DNA of 64,000 bases from Paenibacillus dendritiformis. GTDB taxonomy: Bacteria > Bacillota > Bacilli > Paenibacillales > Paenibacillaceae. Position 1 is the stretch's first letter. The number at the start of each line of letters is the position of its first letter. Of this stretch, positions 35,169 through 45,008 are shown one piece after another. The notes beneath the pieces are model-generated. The model made no database searches, was not told the DNA's origin, and saw only the letters and a program-made list of their open reading frames with translations. The DNA lies in contig NZ_OX216966.1 of the NCBI RefSeq assembly GCF_945605565.1, positions 4,332,001 to 4,396,000 on the forward strand, read 5' to 3'. Position numbers and translations under genes: made by a program.

Positions 35169-36593
35169 TTACTTATCGCGAGGCTCCCGGCTGCGCCGCG
35201 CTACTCCGGCTTCATAGGCTGCCGCGATGACCGCTTTGCTCACTTTATCCGCCACCTGGGGATGGAAGACGCTTGGAATAATGTACTGTTCATTCCGTTC
35301 TTCGTCGCCGATGACCGAAGCGATCGCTTGGGCCGCGGCAAGCTTCATCGATTCCGTAATTCGGGCGGCCCTGCAATCCAGCACGCCGCGGAACATGCCG
35401 GGAAAGCATAATACGTTATTGATCTGATTCGGGTAATCCGATCGCCCTGTCGCAATGACGCGCGCATGCGGCTCCGCTTCCTCCGGCATAATCTCAGGAG
35501 TCGGATTGGCCATCGCAAACACGATCGGGTCTGACGCCATCCGCTTCACATCCTCCGCCTTCAAAATATTCGGACCGGATAGACCGATAAATACGTCAGC
35601 CCCTTCAAGGGCTGCGGAGAGGCTGCCTTCCACCTTCCGCGGATTCGTCTGTCCGGCGAACCAGTTCCAGAGCGGATCCGAATAATTGCGTCCGCTCACG
35701 AGGACTCCTTGACGGTCCACGCCGATCAGGTCGGTCACTCCGGAGGCCAGCAATATTTTGGCACAGGCCATCCCTGCCGCCCCCAGGCCGCATACGACCA
35801 CTCTGCACTGCTCCAGTTTTTTTCCGACCACTTTCACGGCATTGTACAGCGCAGCCAGGATGACGACAGCGGTTCCATGCTGATCATCATGAAAGACCGG
35901 GATATCCAGCTCCTGCTTCAGCCGTTCTTCGATCTCGAAGCAGCGCGGAGCCGAAATATCCTCCAGGTTGATCCCGCCGAAGGCCGGGGCGATCGCTTTG
36001 ATGATGCGAATCATCTCCTCCGTATCCTGGGTGCTTAGACAGATCGGAAAAGCATCGACGCCGGCTAATTGCTTAAAGAGCACCGCCTTCCCTTCCATGA
36101 CTGGCATCGCGGCTTCCGGCCCGATCGATCCAAGGCCAAGGACGGCGGAGCCGTCGGAGACGACGGCTACCGTGTTCCGCTTGATCGTCAGCGTATGGGC
36201 GCGGTCGGGATCTTGATGAATCGCCATACAGATCTGCGCCACGCCAGGCGTATAGGCACGGGACAGATCATCCCGATTTTTAATGGGCGTCTTGGGATGA
36301 ATCTCGATTTTGCCGCCCAAATGCATGAGAAAGGTCTGATCCGATACGTTGATTACCGTAACCCCGGGCAGCTGGCCAACCGCGGAGACCATACGTCCAA
36401 CATCCTGCGGAGAACGCAGATGAACCGTAATGTCTCTCACCGTTCGCACAGGCCCTGCGCGATTGATGTCCATCGCGACGATGTCGCCTCCGGCATCGCT
36501 TATCGATGAGGCTATCGCTCCAAAGGCTGCGGCATCTTGATCATACTCCAGCCGCAAAATAACGCTGGTGCTCATTTCCAACGAGTTGTGCAT
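35169..36593 (-). CDS. NAD(P)-dependent malic enzyme with N-terminal ACT domain
   Basis: A 474-residue enzyme converting malate to pyruvate and CO2. Residues 8-85 form an ACT-like domain (RLEYDQDAAAFGAIASSISD), as in YtsJ/MalS-type bacterial enzymes. The catalytic domain follows: SRAYTPGVAQIC near residue 110, VVSDGSAVLGLGSIGPEAAM near residue 143, NLEDISAPRCFEIE with metal ligands, HDDQHGTAVVILAAL, and a Rossmann VVCGLGAAGMACAKILLASG near residue 265. GAGGGGGAA precedes the ATG. It lies 28 bases after the Sco gene on the same strand, so read-through from the oxidase operon is possible. Confidence 0.92.
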   Translation of the reverse strand: MHNSLEMSTSVILRLEYDQDAAAFGAIASSISDAGGDIVAMDINRAGPVRTVRDITVHLRSPQDVGRMVSAVGQLPGVTVINVSDQTFLMHLGGKIEIHPKTPIKNRDDLSRAYTPGVAQICMAIHQDPDRAHTLTIKRNTVAVVSDGSAVLGLGSIGPEAAMPVMEGKAVLFKQLAGVDAFPICLSTQDTEEMIRIIKAIAPAFGGINLEDISAPRCFEIEERLKQELDIPVFHDDQHGTAVVILAALYNAVKVVGKKLEQCRVVVCGLGAAGMACAKILLASGVTDLIGVDRQGVLVSGRNYSDPLWNWFAGQTNPRKVEGSLSAALEGADVFIGLSGPNILKAEDVKRMASDPIVFAMANPTPEIMPEEAEPHARVIATGRSDYPNQINNVLCFPGMFRGVLDCRAARITESMKLAAAQAIASVIGDEERNEQYIIPSVFHPQVADKVSKAVIAAAYEAGVARRSREPRDK

Positions 36594-36621
36594 AAGTTAC
36601 TTCCCCCTCGCCGCCATATTG

Positions 36622-37197
36622 TTAACGCTGCAATGCTTTCACATCTTTAATGATTTTGTCGTAGGGCGTATCGATCATCCCGTCGTACTTGGCCACGACA
36701 GTGCCTGACGGGTCGACCAAGAAAAACGAAGTCCCGTGAATGACTTGATCCGAGGACTCATCCTTGGCAATGGCTGTCTTGAAGGAATCGAGCAAAAAGG
36801 TTTTGATCTCGCTGAACGAATAGCCGGTCAGCGCATGCCAATTCGAGAAATCGGCGTTAAACTTCGTCAAATATTGCTTTAACGCCTCCGGATCGTCCCG
36901 CTCCGGATCGACGGAGAACGAGATCAGCGTCGCATCCACGCCCGCTGATTGGAGCCGCTGCTGCAATTCAGCCATATTGGCCGTCATCGACGGACATACC
37001 GTGGCACAATAGGTGAACACCATGTCCGCGATCCATACCTTCCCTTTCAAATCGGACAAGGATACCGGATTCCCGTCTTGGTTCATGAACGCAAAAGGCG
37101 CCACCTCGTACTGAAGCTGATTCGGCTTCCCGCCGCTGCATGCGGAGGCGAACACCATCATCAGGCCAAGCAAGACGGATAAGACTGCTTTTTTCAT
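36622..37197 (-). CDS. SCO1/SenC-family copper/thiol-redox lipoprotein
   Basis: A 191-residue lipoprotein (lipobox FASAC near residues 16-20) with a thioredoxin-like Sco domain: copper-binding Cys pair in TYCATVCPSM near residues 62-71 and distal His in VIHGTSFFLVDP near residue 150. Sco proteins normally deliver copper to the CuA site of cytochrome c oxidase subunit II. Here the oxidase subunit II at 40533 lacks CuA ligands, so the role may be CuB assembly or thiol redox. The start overlaps the cytochrome c stop by 4 bases (ATGA), so it is translated as part of the same operon. Confidence 0.9.
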   Translation of the reverse strand: MKKAVLSVLLGLMMVFASACSGGKPNQLQYEVAPFAFMNQDGNPVSLSDLKGKVWIADMVFTYCATVCPSMTANMAELQQRLQSAGVDATLISFSVDPERDDPEALKQYLTKFNADFSNWHALTGYSFSEIKTFLLDSFKTAIAKDESSDQVIHGTSFFLVDPSGTVVAKYDGMIDTPYDKIIKDVKALQR

Positions 37198-37571
37198 TGG
37201 TCATCCCCCTCCGCTTGTGTGTGGGTAGAGAGCCATTGCGCCAACGTCTCGATTTCATCGGCACGAAGCACTTTTTTGAAGGCCGGCATCCCTTTGGCGC
37301 CATCCTGTATCGTGTCGATGAGCTGCTGCTCTGACATTTTCGAGCCAATCTCCTGTAAGCTCGGCCCCACCCTTCCGCTCAGATCAGCAGCATGGCAGGA
37401 TAAGCACTGCTTCTTATATATGGTCATCGCCGCGGCCTCCCCAGGAGCAGCCGCTCCCGCTTCTCTCCCCTGACGGTCCGTTCCCCCGCTGCACGCAGCG
37501 AGGGCAAGCGCCAGCGCGACGATAAGCAGTCCAGCGCCCAACGATACCCCCCGTGAAGATGACCGCCTCAT
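37194..37571 (-). CDS. Membrane-anchored small cytochrome c (lipoprotein)
   Basis: A 125-residue protein: signal peptide with lipobox ALAAC near residue 27, an Ala/Gly-rich linker, then a c-type domain with one haem motif CLSCH near residue 56 and axial Met in AKGMPAFKKVL near residue 93. It resembles Bacillus c550/c551 electron carriers on the outer face of the membrane. Its gene is wedged between quinol-oxidase subunit IV and Sco with 4-base overlaps on both sides. GGAG stands close before the ATG at 37571. Confidence 0.88.
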   Translation of the reverse strand: MRRSSSRGVSLGAGLLIVALALALAACSGGTDRQGREAGAAAPGEAAAMTIYKKQCLSCHAADLSGRVGPSLQEIGSKMSEQQLIDTIQDGAKGMPAFKKVLRADEIETLAQWLSTHTQAEGDDQ

Positions 37572-37897
37572 GTCTCCACCATATTGTAGAGCATAATCCA
37601 CATGGAGCCGACCACGATCACGAGCAAGATGATCAAGCCCAAAATCAATGTCACCAGGTTATACCGGGGCTTGGGCTCCTCCCGCAAATGCATGAAATAT
37701 ATCAATTGCACGATGAACTGCAGCACGGCTGCCGTCATGAGCACGATGGTGTTCGCCATCCCCTCGGCCCAGCCGTACAGGACGGCCGTAATCGGAATGA
37801 TCGTCAGCACGATCGAGAACAGAAAGCCGAGCGTATACGATCGGAAGGAGCCGTGGCTCCCGGTATCCTGCGGAGCTGTCGTATCATGCTGCGCCAT
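37568..37897 (-). CDS. qoxD: Haem-copper quinol oxidase subunit IV
   Basis: A 109-residue protein with three membrane helices (near residues 20-42, 47-68 and 80-102) and the CyoD/QoxD core SYTLGFLFSIVLTIIPITAV and QLIYFMHLREEP. Subunit IV stabilises the oxidase. It directly abuts the subunit III stop and overlaps the cytochrome c gene by 4 bases. Confidence 0.88.
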   Translation of the reverse strand: MAQHDTTAPQDTGSHGSFRSYTLGFLFSIVLTIIPITAVLYGWAEGMANTIVLMTAAVLQFIVQLIYFMHLREEPKPRYNLVTLILGLIILLVIVVGSMWIMLYNMVET

Positions 37898-38524
37898 CTA
37901 TCTCACCCCCATCAAGTAGACAATGGTAAAGACAAAAATCCATACGACGTCAAGGAAATGCCAAAACAGGCTGATGACATTCACCTTGCGCTTCGTGACT
38001 GGCGTAATGCCATGCTTGGCCAGCTGAATCATTAACGCAATCATCCAGACTAATCCGATCGACACATGAAGCCCGTGCGTTCCGACCAAGGTATAGAAAG
38101 CCGAGAGGAACGCGCTCGTGCTGATCGTGGCTCCCTCGTGAACGAGATGAATAAATTCATTGACCTCCAACACGATGAAGGCGGTGCCGAGCGAGGCCGT
38201 GACACCGAGCCAGCCGATCAAGGCCCGGAGCTTGCCCCGGTGCATGGCCAGCACAGCGAGGCCGCTCGTATAGCTGCTCGTCAGCAGAATGATCGTGCTG
38301 GCGATTATACCGCCGAGCTGGAACAGCTCTTCCGGGCCCGGACCGCCGTTCCGGTTCGGCTGCAGGACAATATAGGCAGCGAACAACGTGCCGAAAATGA
38401 TGACATCGGTCATCAGGTAGATCCAGAATCCGAATGTGCGCATGTCCTCCATATCCGGATGGTCATGATGATCCGAATGCGGCGCGGGATGGCCGGCATG
38501 TACGGAATCGTTGATGTGAGCCAT
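37898..38524 (-). CDS. qoxC: Haem-copper quinol oxidase subunit III
   Basis: A 208-residue protein with five membrane helices of the CyoC/QoxC type. It begins with a His-rich tail (HAGHPAPHSDHHDHPD), then FGFWIYLMTDVIIFGTLFAA near residue 31, EVNEFIHLVHEG near residue 120, and FYTLVGTHGLHVSIGLVWM near residue 142. The His-rich N-terminus is longer than I expect and could bind metal. Located 7 bases after subunit I. Confidence 0.9.
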   Translation of the reverse strand: MAHINDSVHAGHPAPHSDHHDHPDMEDMRTFGFWIYLMTDVIIFGTLFAAYIVLQPNRNGGPGPEELFQLGGIIASTIILLTSSYTSGLAVLAMHRGKLRALIGWLGVTASLGTAFIVLEVNEFIHLVHEGATISTSAFLSAFYTLVGTHGLHVSIGLVWMIALMIQLAKHGITPVTKRKVNVISLFWHFLDVVWIFVFTIVYLMGVR

Positions 38525-38531
38525 TCTTGTA

Positions 38532-40496
38532 TTACCCCCTTAGCGCAGCTTCTGTGCGTGTAATCTCCTCTACCGGGATATAATAGTCGGTATTGTAATT
38601 GAAGGAATGAACCAGCATGCATACCGCCACGCCGGCCAGACCGGCCACCGTCATCCAGACCCAGTCAAATACGAACCCGAATCCGGCCGTAAACCAGAAC
38701 ATCGACATGACAAAAGGAATGCCCGAATTGCGCGGCATATGGATCGGTTCCAGCTTCGGCGGTATTGAAGGCTGTTCCCCTCGCGCCCGCCGCTGCTTCT
38801 CCTCCCACCATTCATCCTGGGAAGACACTTGCGGCAGCGTCGCAAAATTATAATGCGGCGCCGGAGAAGGAATCGACCATTCCAAGGTGCGTCCGTTCCA
38901 CGGATCTCCCGTTGTATCTTTTGGCGAGTACTTCACGCTGTACACGATCTGCCATACCTGGAGCAAGAAGGCGATTGCCATCAGCACGGCTCCGATGGTG
39001 GATACCAGATTCATTTCCCACCATCCTTTGTCCCATCCGTAAGTCACAAGCCGGCGCGTCATCCCCATTAGCCCAAGCACATATTGCGGCATGAAGCAGA
39101 CGTAAAATCCGATATTCCAGAACCAGAACGCCCACTTCCCAATCCGCTCGTTGAGCGTGAAGCCGAACAGCTTGGGCCACCAATAATACAAGCCGGCGAA
39201 ATAACCGAACACGACGCCGCCGATAATCGTATTATGGAAATGCGCAATCAGGAAGTAGCTGTTGTGAAACTGAAAGTCGGCCGGCGCAACCGACAGAAGC
39301 ACCCCGGTCATCCCGCCGACGATAAAGCAGACGATAAAGCCGATCGTCCACAGCATAGGCGTCTCGAAGGTGATTTTCCCCCGGAACATCGTGAACAGCC
39401 AGTTGAACACTTTGACGCCGGTCGGGATCGCGATCAGCATCGTCGTGAGCGCAAAAAAGGCGTTGACATCCGCGCCGGAGCCCATCGTAAAGAAATGATG
39501 CGCCCAGACGAGAAACGATAAAATACTGATGATCATCATGGCGTACACCATCGATTTATAGCCGAACAGCTTTTTCTTCGCAAAGGTGGATACAATCTCC
39601 GAAAAAATGCCGAAGGCAGGCAGAATGATGATATACACCTCGGGGTGACCCCACATCCAGATCAAATTGATATACATCATCGGGTTGCCGCCGCCGTCCA
39701 GGGTGAAGAAATGCGCCCCCAAATAGCGGTCCAAAAACAGCAGCGCCAACGTTGCCGTCAAGATCGGGAACGAAAAGATGATCGCGATGCAGCTCGACAA
39801 CACCGACCACGGGAACAACGGCATTTTCATCAGCTTCATGCCGGGAGCGCGCATTTTCAGAATCGTGACGATAAAGTTGATGCCGGTCATCAGGCTTCCG
39901 ATCCCCGATATCTGGATCCCCCATATATAGAAATCCTGGCCGACGCCCGGATTGAACATCCGCTCCGAATAAGGCGGATACGCAAGCCACCCCGCATCGG
40001 GGGATCCCCCGATGACAAAGGACAAGTTGAACAGCATCGCGCCCCAGAAGAAGAGCCAGAAGCTCAGCGCATTCAAAAACGGAAAAGCGACATCGCGCGC
40101 GCCGATCTGCAGCGGCACGACTACGTTGAACAGACCGAACATGAACGGCATCGCCATAAATAGAATCATAATGACGCCATGAGTCGTAAAGATCTGATTA
40201 TAATGATCCGGCGTCAAAAAGCTCAGCTCCGGCATCGCCAGCTGCGCCCGCATCAGGAGCGCGTCCACTCCGCCGCGGAACAGCATCAGGAAAGCGGAGA
40301 GGATGTACATGATGCCGATCTTTTTATGATCGACCGTCGTCAGCCATTCACGCCACAGCCAGCCCCATTTTTTGAAATACGTCAGTCCAAATACAATCGC
40401 GATAATGGTCAGAACGATGGTGACATCGGCACCGTATATTAACGGGTCGCCCGTCACAAAAAATTCCGATGCAAAGCTTTTTACTTTCTCCCACAT
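38532..40496 (-). CDS. qoxB: Haem-copper quinol oxidase subunit I
   Basis: A 654-residue protein with 14-15 membrane helices. It carries the low-spin and high-spin haem and CuB ligands: IFTTHGVIMILFMAMPF near residue 105, the CuB His-Tyr block IWMWGHPEVYIIILPAFG near residue 284, VWAHHFFTMG near residue 333, and FLIAHFHNTIIGGVVFG near residue 421. It belongs to the large CyoB/QoxB type, which reduces oxygen to water and pumps protons with menaquinol. Nearby ctaA (haem A synthase) suggests an aa3-type haem set. Weak AAGGTG site before the ATG. Confidence 0.95.
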   Translation of the reverse strand: MWEKVKSFASEFFVTGDPLIYGADVTIVLTIIAIVFGLTYFKKWGWLWREWLTTVDHKKIGIMYILSAFLMLFRGGVDALLMRAQLAMPELSFLTPDHYNQIFTTHGVIMILFMAMPFMFGLFNVVVPLQIGARDVAFPFLNALSFWLFFWGAMLFNLSFVIGGSPDAGWLAYPPYSERMFNPGVGQDFYIWGIQISGIGSLMTGINFIVTILKMRAPGMKLMKMPLFPWSVLSSCIAIIFSFPILTATLALLFLDRYLGAHFFTLDGGGNPMMYINLIWMWGHPEVYIIILPAFGIFSEIVSTFAKKKLFGYKSMVYAMMIISILSFLVWAHHFFTMGSGADVNAFFALTTMLIAIPTGVKVFNWLFTMFRGKITFETPMLWTIGFIVCFIVGGMTGVLLSVAPADFQFHNSYFLIAHFHNTIIGGVVFGYFAGLYYWWPKLFGFTLNERIGKWAFWFWNIGFYVCFMPQYVLGLMGMTRRLVTYGWDKGWWEMNLVSTIGAVLMAIAFLLQVWQIVYSVKYSPKDTTGDPWNGRTLEWSIPSPAPHYNFATLPQVSSQDEWWEEKQRRARGEQPSIPPKLEPIHMPRNSGIPFVMSMFWFTAGFGFVFDWVWMTVAGLAGVAVCMLVHSFNYNTDYYIPVEEITRTEAALRG

Positions 40497-40532
40497 GGAG
40501 CAGTCTCACCTTCCCTTTCGATTCGAACCCCG

Positions 40533-41438
40533 TTAATCTTGGATCTTGATGTTCTGAATGTCTTCCCAGGACAAGCCATGGTTGTGCGAGGAAGCATACT
40601 TCGTGACCGTCATATAGAACAGGCCTTCCGGGAACGAGGAAAAGGTCTTCACGTCGGATGCGGCTGGCTCCGCCAACTGCTTGTAGCCTTCCAATGTGAG
40701 CGCAGGCGACGCGGCCTTGACCTCGCTCACCCATTGTTCGAATTCCTCCTGGGAAGTGGCTTCCACGTCAAAGTGCATCTTCGCAAAATCTTTGCCGGTG
40801 AAGTTCGCACCCGAGCCCCAATATTGGCCGCGCTCATCCGCCTGCAAATAAAGCGTCATCGCCATCCCCGACATCGCGTACATCTGACCGCCCAGCTGCG
40901 GAATCCAGAAGGAATTCATCGGCGAATCGGCCGTAATCTCGAATCGGATGGGCACATCCTCCGGGATCTTGATGGTATTGACCGTCGCGATGCCTTGCTC
41001 CGGATATTGGAACAACCATTTCCAGTCCAGCGAGGTCGCCTGGATGGTCAGCGCTTTGTGGTCGGATTCGAGGGGCTTGGACGGCTCCAGGGCATATGTG
41101 CTCTGTACGGTAATAATGCCTAACACGGCAATCACCACGATCGGAATCCCCCACCAGATGACTTCCAGCTTGGTGTTGTGTTCCCACTCCGGCGCATACT
41201 TCGCTGTCCTGCCCTCCTTGTCCCGGTAGCGCCACACAATGATCGCCGTAAGTATAAGAACCGGCACGATAACGATAGATGCCAACACGGTGGAGATCAC
41301 CATGAGATCCCGCTGTTGTTCGGCAATCGGCCCTTTCGGATCGAGCACGATGATATGCTCGGTGCATCCGGTCAGCAAGAGCATCGGCACGAGCATGGAT
41401 ACGAACGCCAGCCAGCGGAAGGCGTTGGATCTCTTCAT
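40533..41438 (-). CDS. qoxA: Haem-copper quinol oxidase subunit II
   Basis: A 301-residue lipoprotein (lipobox LLTGC near residue 24) with two membrane helices (residues 45-70 and 92-112) and a cupredoxin-like outer domain. The CuA ligands are absent: no Cys other than the lipobox, and the region GANFTGKDFAKMHFDVEATS near residue 210 matches CyoA/QoxA. So the enzyme should take electrons from menaquinol, not cytochrome c. AGGAGA precedes the ATG. It is the first gene of the six-gene operon qoxABCD-cytochrome c-sco. Confidence 0.93.
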   Translation of the reverse strand: MKRSNAFRWLAFVSMLVPMLLLTGCTEHIIVLDPKGPIAEQQRDLMVISTVLASIVIVPVLILTAIIVWRYRDKEGRTAKYAPEWEHNTKLEVIWWGIPIVVIAVLGIITVQSTYALEPSKPLESDHKALTIQATSLDWKWLFQYPEQGIATVNTIKIPEDVPIRFEITADSPMNSFWIPQLGGQMYAMSGMAMTLYLQADERGQYWGSGANFTGKDFAKMHFDVEATSQEEFEQWVSEVKAASPALTLEGYKQLAEPAASDVKTFSSFPEGLFYMTVTKYASSHNHGLSWEDIQNIKIQD

Positions 41439-41601
41439 TTTTTCATCTCCTATCGAATGGTGTGATTTACATCACGCCTTACTTTAAAAGGGAACGGTAC
41501 AGGTGTCACCATCCACTCGCGAAATGAAAAAACCGACCATGTTCAATAAACTGAAACATTTTGTTCACTAGTGATCCGTCCGTCCCCCATAATAGGCAAA
41601 A

Positions 41602-41640
41602 ACGCCTTCAACCCCGCTATGATAGCGAAGTTGAAGGCGT
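41602..41640 (-). terminator. Rho-independent terminator after ctaA
   Basis: Perfect 11-bp stem ACGCCTTCAAC/GTTGAAGGCGT with an inner CGCTAT/ATAGCG arm, then TTTTTG on the minus strand. It also isolates the qox promoter region downstream. Confidence 0.9.
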
Positions 41641-41672
41641 CTTTGTGAAATGACCTTCAGGTTTGCCCAGCC

Positions 41673-42593
41673 TTAGTGAATTCGATGCTTCCAAGATCGG
41701 ATGGCGATGTCCGTCAGCACGCCGAACAGCAGCGTTGCCAGCACATTATGGAGAAGGCTGGCAAATAAATAGGCATTCTCGTCGGCTATCGTCGCCGTGA
41801 GCAGTCCGCCGCTCATAATCTGTGCGATGGTGAGCGCGAGGGCTATCACGGTTCCGTATTTCCAGTCGGATCGCCGGTTCTTGATGGCGGCGCGGCGAAC
41901 AAGGATATGCAATCCGGCAAGCAGAAGAAGCAGGACCGCGGCGGCGACGCGATGCGCGAAGACAATTCCCGACGCCCCGGACAGGTACGGGATCAGCTGC
42001 CCATTGCATAGCGGCCAGCCCATGCAGGCCCCTTCGGTCCCCGTATGACGGATGTAGGCTCCCAAATACACGACGCCATAGCAGTAGATCCAGATCCCCC
42101 ATGCCGCGATGCAGATCAATTTCGGAAGTTGGCGGGAAGAAGCAGGCTCCTGCTTTTGATCCACCCGATAACACCATGCCACCAGCAGCATGCTGCTGGC
42201 TACCGCAAGCAGCGATATCCCGAAGTGAAGCGCCATAACGGCCGGCTGCTGCGGCCATTTGACCGCCGCCGCTCCCATCAAGGCCTGGACGATCGTGAAC
42301 AACAGCGTTCCGCCGGCATACGCCACCGCCTCGCGATGATGTCTTAGATAACGCCATGTATGCCAGAACGTCACCACCACAAGGATGCCCACGATTCCGG
42401 TAACGAAGCGGTGCGAATACTCGATTAAGGATTCCAGCGTGTAGGCCGGGACAAATTTCCCGTTGCACAAGGGCCAGTCATCTCCGCAGCCGCGCCCGGA
42501 ACCGGTCTTGGTCACAAGAGCTCCCGCAAGCAATACAAGAAACATACCGACGAATGAAGACCATGCCAACAAGCGGTAACGAAACGATAACAA
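41673..42593 (-). CDS. ctaA: Haem A synthase
   Basis: A 306-residue membrane protein with eight helices in two four-helix halves. It oxidises the C8 methyl of haem O to make haem A. Conserved His lie in LIEYSHRFVTGIVG near residue 60, VMALHFGISLLAV near residue 125, IVFAHRVAAAVLL near residue 215 and LFASLLHNVLATL near residue 278. The Cys pair C-x6-C appears as GCGDDWPLCNG near residues 36-46 and again as ACMGWPLCNGQ. A TTG start follows GAGGT by 8 bases. It lies upstream of the oxidase operon, separated by a terminator. Confidence 0.93.
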   Translation of the reverse strand: MLSFRYRLLAWSSFVGMFLVLLAGALVTKTGSGRGCGDDWPLCNGKFVPAYTLESLIEYSHRFVTGIVGILVVVTFWHTWRYLRHHREAVAYAGGTLLFTIVQALMGAAAVKWPQQPAVMALHFGISLLAVASSMLLVAWCYRVDQKQEPASSRQLPKLICIAAWGIWIYCYGVVYLGAYIRHTGTEGACMGWPLCNGQLIPYLSGASGIVFAHRVAAAVLLLLLAGLHILVRRAAIKNRRSDWKYGTVIALALTIAQIMSGGLLTATIADENAYLFASLLHNVLATLLFGVLTDIAIRSWKHRIH

Positions 42594-42625
42594 AAGACAT
42601 GACCTCTTCTCTGTGCTGTATTATC

Positions 42626-43702
42626 CTACTGTCGAAGTAAGCCTGACTGCTGCACTTCCGTATAGAATCGATTGAATTCCTCGATATTCATCTGCTGTGC
42701 GGCGTCGGATAATGCGGTGGCGGGATCGGGATGAACCTCGATCATGACGCCGTCTGCCCCCGCGGCCAGCGCCGCCTTGGCGCAAGGTGCCATAATATCC
42801 TTCCGGCCGGTGGAATGCGTGACATCGACAAGCACCGGAAGATGGCTCTCCTGCTTCAGAATCGGAACGGCAGAAATATCGAGCGTGTTCCGGGTCGCTT
42901 TCTCATACGTCCGAATGCCGCGTTCGATCAGCATCACTTGGGTATTGCCCCGCGATACAATGTATTCCGCCGCGTGGAGGAATTCATCGATCGTGGCCGC
43001 CAACCCGCGCTTTAACAGGACCGGCGTGCGCACCTCTCCCGCCGCCTTCAGCAGCTCGAAATTCTGCATATTTCTGGCGCCGATCTGGATCACGTCGATA
43101 TACTCGCAGGCCATCTCGATATGCGCTGGGTCCACGATTTCGCTTATCGTCTTCAATCCGAACTCGGTGCCGACTTCTTTCAATATTTTGAGGCCTTCTA
43201 CCCCGAGACCCTGGAAATCGTAAGGGGATGTTCTTGGCTTGAAGGCTCCCCCGCGCATGACCGTAATGCCTGCTTCCTTGAGCGCCGCGGCGACTTGGCG
43301 AACCTGCTCATAGCTCTCGACCGAGCAGGGTCCGGCGATCATGACAGGCGTTCCCCCTCCGATCGCAATCGGATCCAGCGTGACGATAGTATCTTCCTGC
43401 TGATTTTTGCGGCTGACCAGCAGATGCTTTTTCTGCTCCTCTTGTTGAAGGTTCAGCGACGCCTGAAAAATTTGCTTGAACAGGTGGCGAATCGTTTTGT
43501 CGTCAAAAGGCCCTTTATTGCTGGCGACTAACCTGTCAAGCATCGCTTTTTCCCGCACCGGGTCGAACCTGGGAACGCCCTGCTTCCCTTTTTCATTCCC
43601 GATCTCCTGGGTAATGCGCGCCCGTTCCGATAGCAGCTCCAGCAGTTGTGCGTTAATCGCGTCCAATTGCTCCCGCAATTGATGTACATTTCGTTGCGTC
43701 AT
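42626..43702 (-). CDS. aroA: Chorismate mutase-DAHP synthase fusion
   Basis: A 358-residue bifunctional enzyme (Bacillus AroA(G) type). Residues 1-85 are an AroQ chorismate mutase ([31 protein letters not shown]). The rest is DAHP synthase of the AroG-beta/KDPS type: [13 protein letters not shown] near residue 119, [17 protein letters not shown] near residue 146, [12 protein letters not shown] near residue 204, [14 protein letters not shown], and [11 protein letters not shown] and [10 protein letters not shown] near the end. It starts the shikimate pathway and the mutase part gives feedback by prephenate or chorismate. AAAGGAG is 8 bases before the ATG at 43702. Confidence 0.95.
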   Translation of the reverse strand: MTQRNVHQLREQLDAINAQLLELLSERARITQEIGNEKGKQGVPRFDPVREKAMLDRLVASNKGPFDDKTIRHLFKQIFQASLNLQQEEQKKHLLVSRKNQQEDTIVTLDPIAIGGGTPVMIAGPCSVESYEQVRQVAAALKEAGITVMRGGAFKPRTSPYDFQGLGVEGLKILKEVGTEFGLKTISEIVDPAHIEMACEYIDVIQIGARNMQNFELLKAAGEVRTPVLLKRGLAATIDEFLHAAEYIVSRGNTQVMLIERGIRTYEKATRNTLDISAVPILKQESHLPVLVDVTHSTGRKDIMAPCAKAALAAGADGVMIEVHPDPATALSDAAQQMNIEEFNRFYTEVQQSGLLRQ

Positions 43703-43733
43703 GGCGTTCTCTCCTTTTCTCTTTCTACAAAAA

Positions 43734-43752
43734 ACACGACCCAAGGTCGTGT
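43734..43752 (-). terminator. Rho-independent terminator after the nitrilase gene
   Basis: ACACGACC/GGTCGTGT with a 3-4 base loop and six T on the minus strand; 62 bases beyond the nitrilase stop and 32 before the aroA start. Confidence 0.85.
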
Positions 43753-43814
43753 CTGGCTTAGGGCGCCCGAGGGCGGCCAAGGCGAGGCTCCGCAGCGATG
43801 CGGCCCTCCTATCA

Positions 43815-44771
43815 TTATGACATGCCTGCAGTTCGTACGACTTCTTGTTTTTTATCGTTCACGATCAATTGAAAGACGTCTGGACGGCTATAATGGCCCG
43901 TCACATCGAAATCAAAACGGCTTTGGGCAACCTCGGAAAGATCGAGGGTGGCCATGAGAATGCCTTCCTCGTTATAGAGCGGCTCCACGACATACTCGCC
44001 AAGCGGACCAACAATGGCGCTTCCACCTCTGCACAGCATATCGGGATCTCCCTTGATGTCCTCATAGCAGGCCACATCGGCAGGATAGGAAGCCTTGGTC
44101 GCGAACTGATTGCAGGCAATGACGAAGCAGCGGCCTTCACAGGCGATATGCCGTATCGTCGCTTGCCACGTATCGCGGGCATCTGCCGTAGGAGCCAGGT
44201 AAATGTCGATGCCTTGCGCATACATGGCCATGCGGGCGAGCGGCATGTAGTTCTCCCAACAGATCAACCCGCCGATTCTTCCGACAGGGGTGTCGATGAC
44301 CGTCAGCGTGCTGCCGTCCCCTTGACCCCATAACAGCCGTTCCGAACCGGTAGGGACAAGCTTGCGATGGGTGCCTAACAGACGGCCGTCCGGACCGATG
44401 TATACGATGGAATTGTATAGCGTTCCGGTACTGTATTCCCGGTCCCGCTCCACTACGCCGATGACCAGATACACGCCCAATTCCTTCGCCAGCTCGCCCC
44501 AGGCCTCGGTCTCCGCCCCCGGGATATCGATGGCGCTGGCCCAATAGCGCTCCCAGTCTCTTCTCCCGTCGGCATTCCGGCTGCCGACGCGCGCGCCGAA
44601 GCTGAGTCCCCGCGGGTAGCCCGGAACGAACACCTCCGGGAACACAATCAATGCCGCCCCTTGTCCGGCTGCCTCTCTTGTCATCTGGGCAATCTTATCC
44701 ATGGCGCTGGGCTTATCGAACAAGATGGGTGCGGATTGAATGGCAGCAACCTTGATATAACGCTTCTTCAT
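43815..44771 (-). CDS. Nitrilase
   Basis: A 318-residue carbon-nitrogen hydrolase of the true nitrilase branch. The catalytic triad is Glu in [14 protein letters not shown] near residue 46, Lys in [19 protein letters not shown] near residue 131, and Cys in [14 protein letters not shown] near residue 165; CWENYMPL is the nitrilase signature. It converts nitriles to acids plus ammonia, with unknown preference. AAGGGGGA precedes the ATG. It is divergent from the dapA-type gene at 45009, and both may belong to the same catabolic or detoxifying function. Confidence 0.92.
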   Translation of the reverse strand: MKKRYIKVAAIQSAPILFDKPSAMDKIAQMTREAAGQGAALIVFPEVFVPGYPRGLSFGARVGSRNADGRRDWERYWASAIDIPGAETEAWGELAKELGVYLVIGVVERDREYSTGTLYNSIVYIGPDGRLLGTHRKLVPTGSERLLWGQGDGSTLTVIDTPVGRIGGLICWENYMPLARMAMYAQGIDIYLAPTADARDTWQATIRHIACEGRCFVIACNQFATKASYPADVACYEDIKGDPDMLCRGGSAIVGPLGEYVVEPLYNEEGILMATLDLSEVAQSRFDFDVTGHYSRPDVFQLIVNDKKQEVVRTAGMS

Positions 44772-45008
44772 TCCCCTATCCCCCTTTCATGCCGCCTTGA
44801 ATATAACGGAAATGCCTCAACCCGTAACCATCCAATCTGACGATTTCTGGACCAGCCACTTTGCCTGGCAAACCGGATTGCCCTAATCCATCCCAAATGG
44901 GTGGTTACTTTCCGAACGCAATGCTTTACATTCTTGATTACATTCATGCGACGAGAAGCATGTTCATGCATGGTTCATCACTTATTTTGAGAAATGGAGT
45001 GGATAGCA

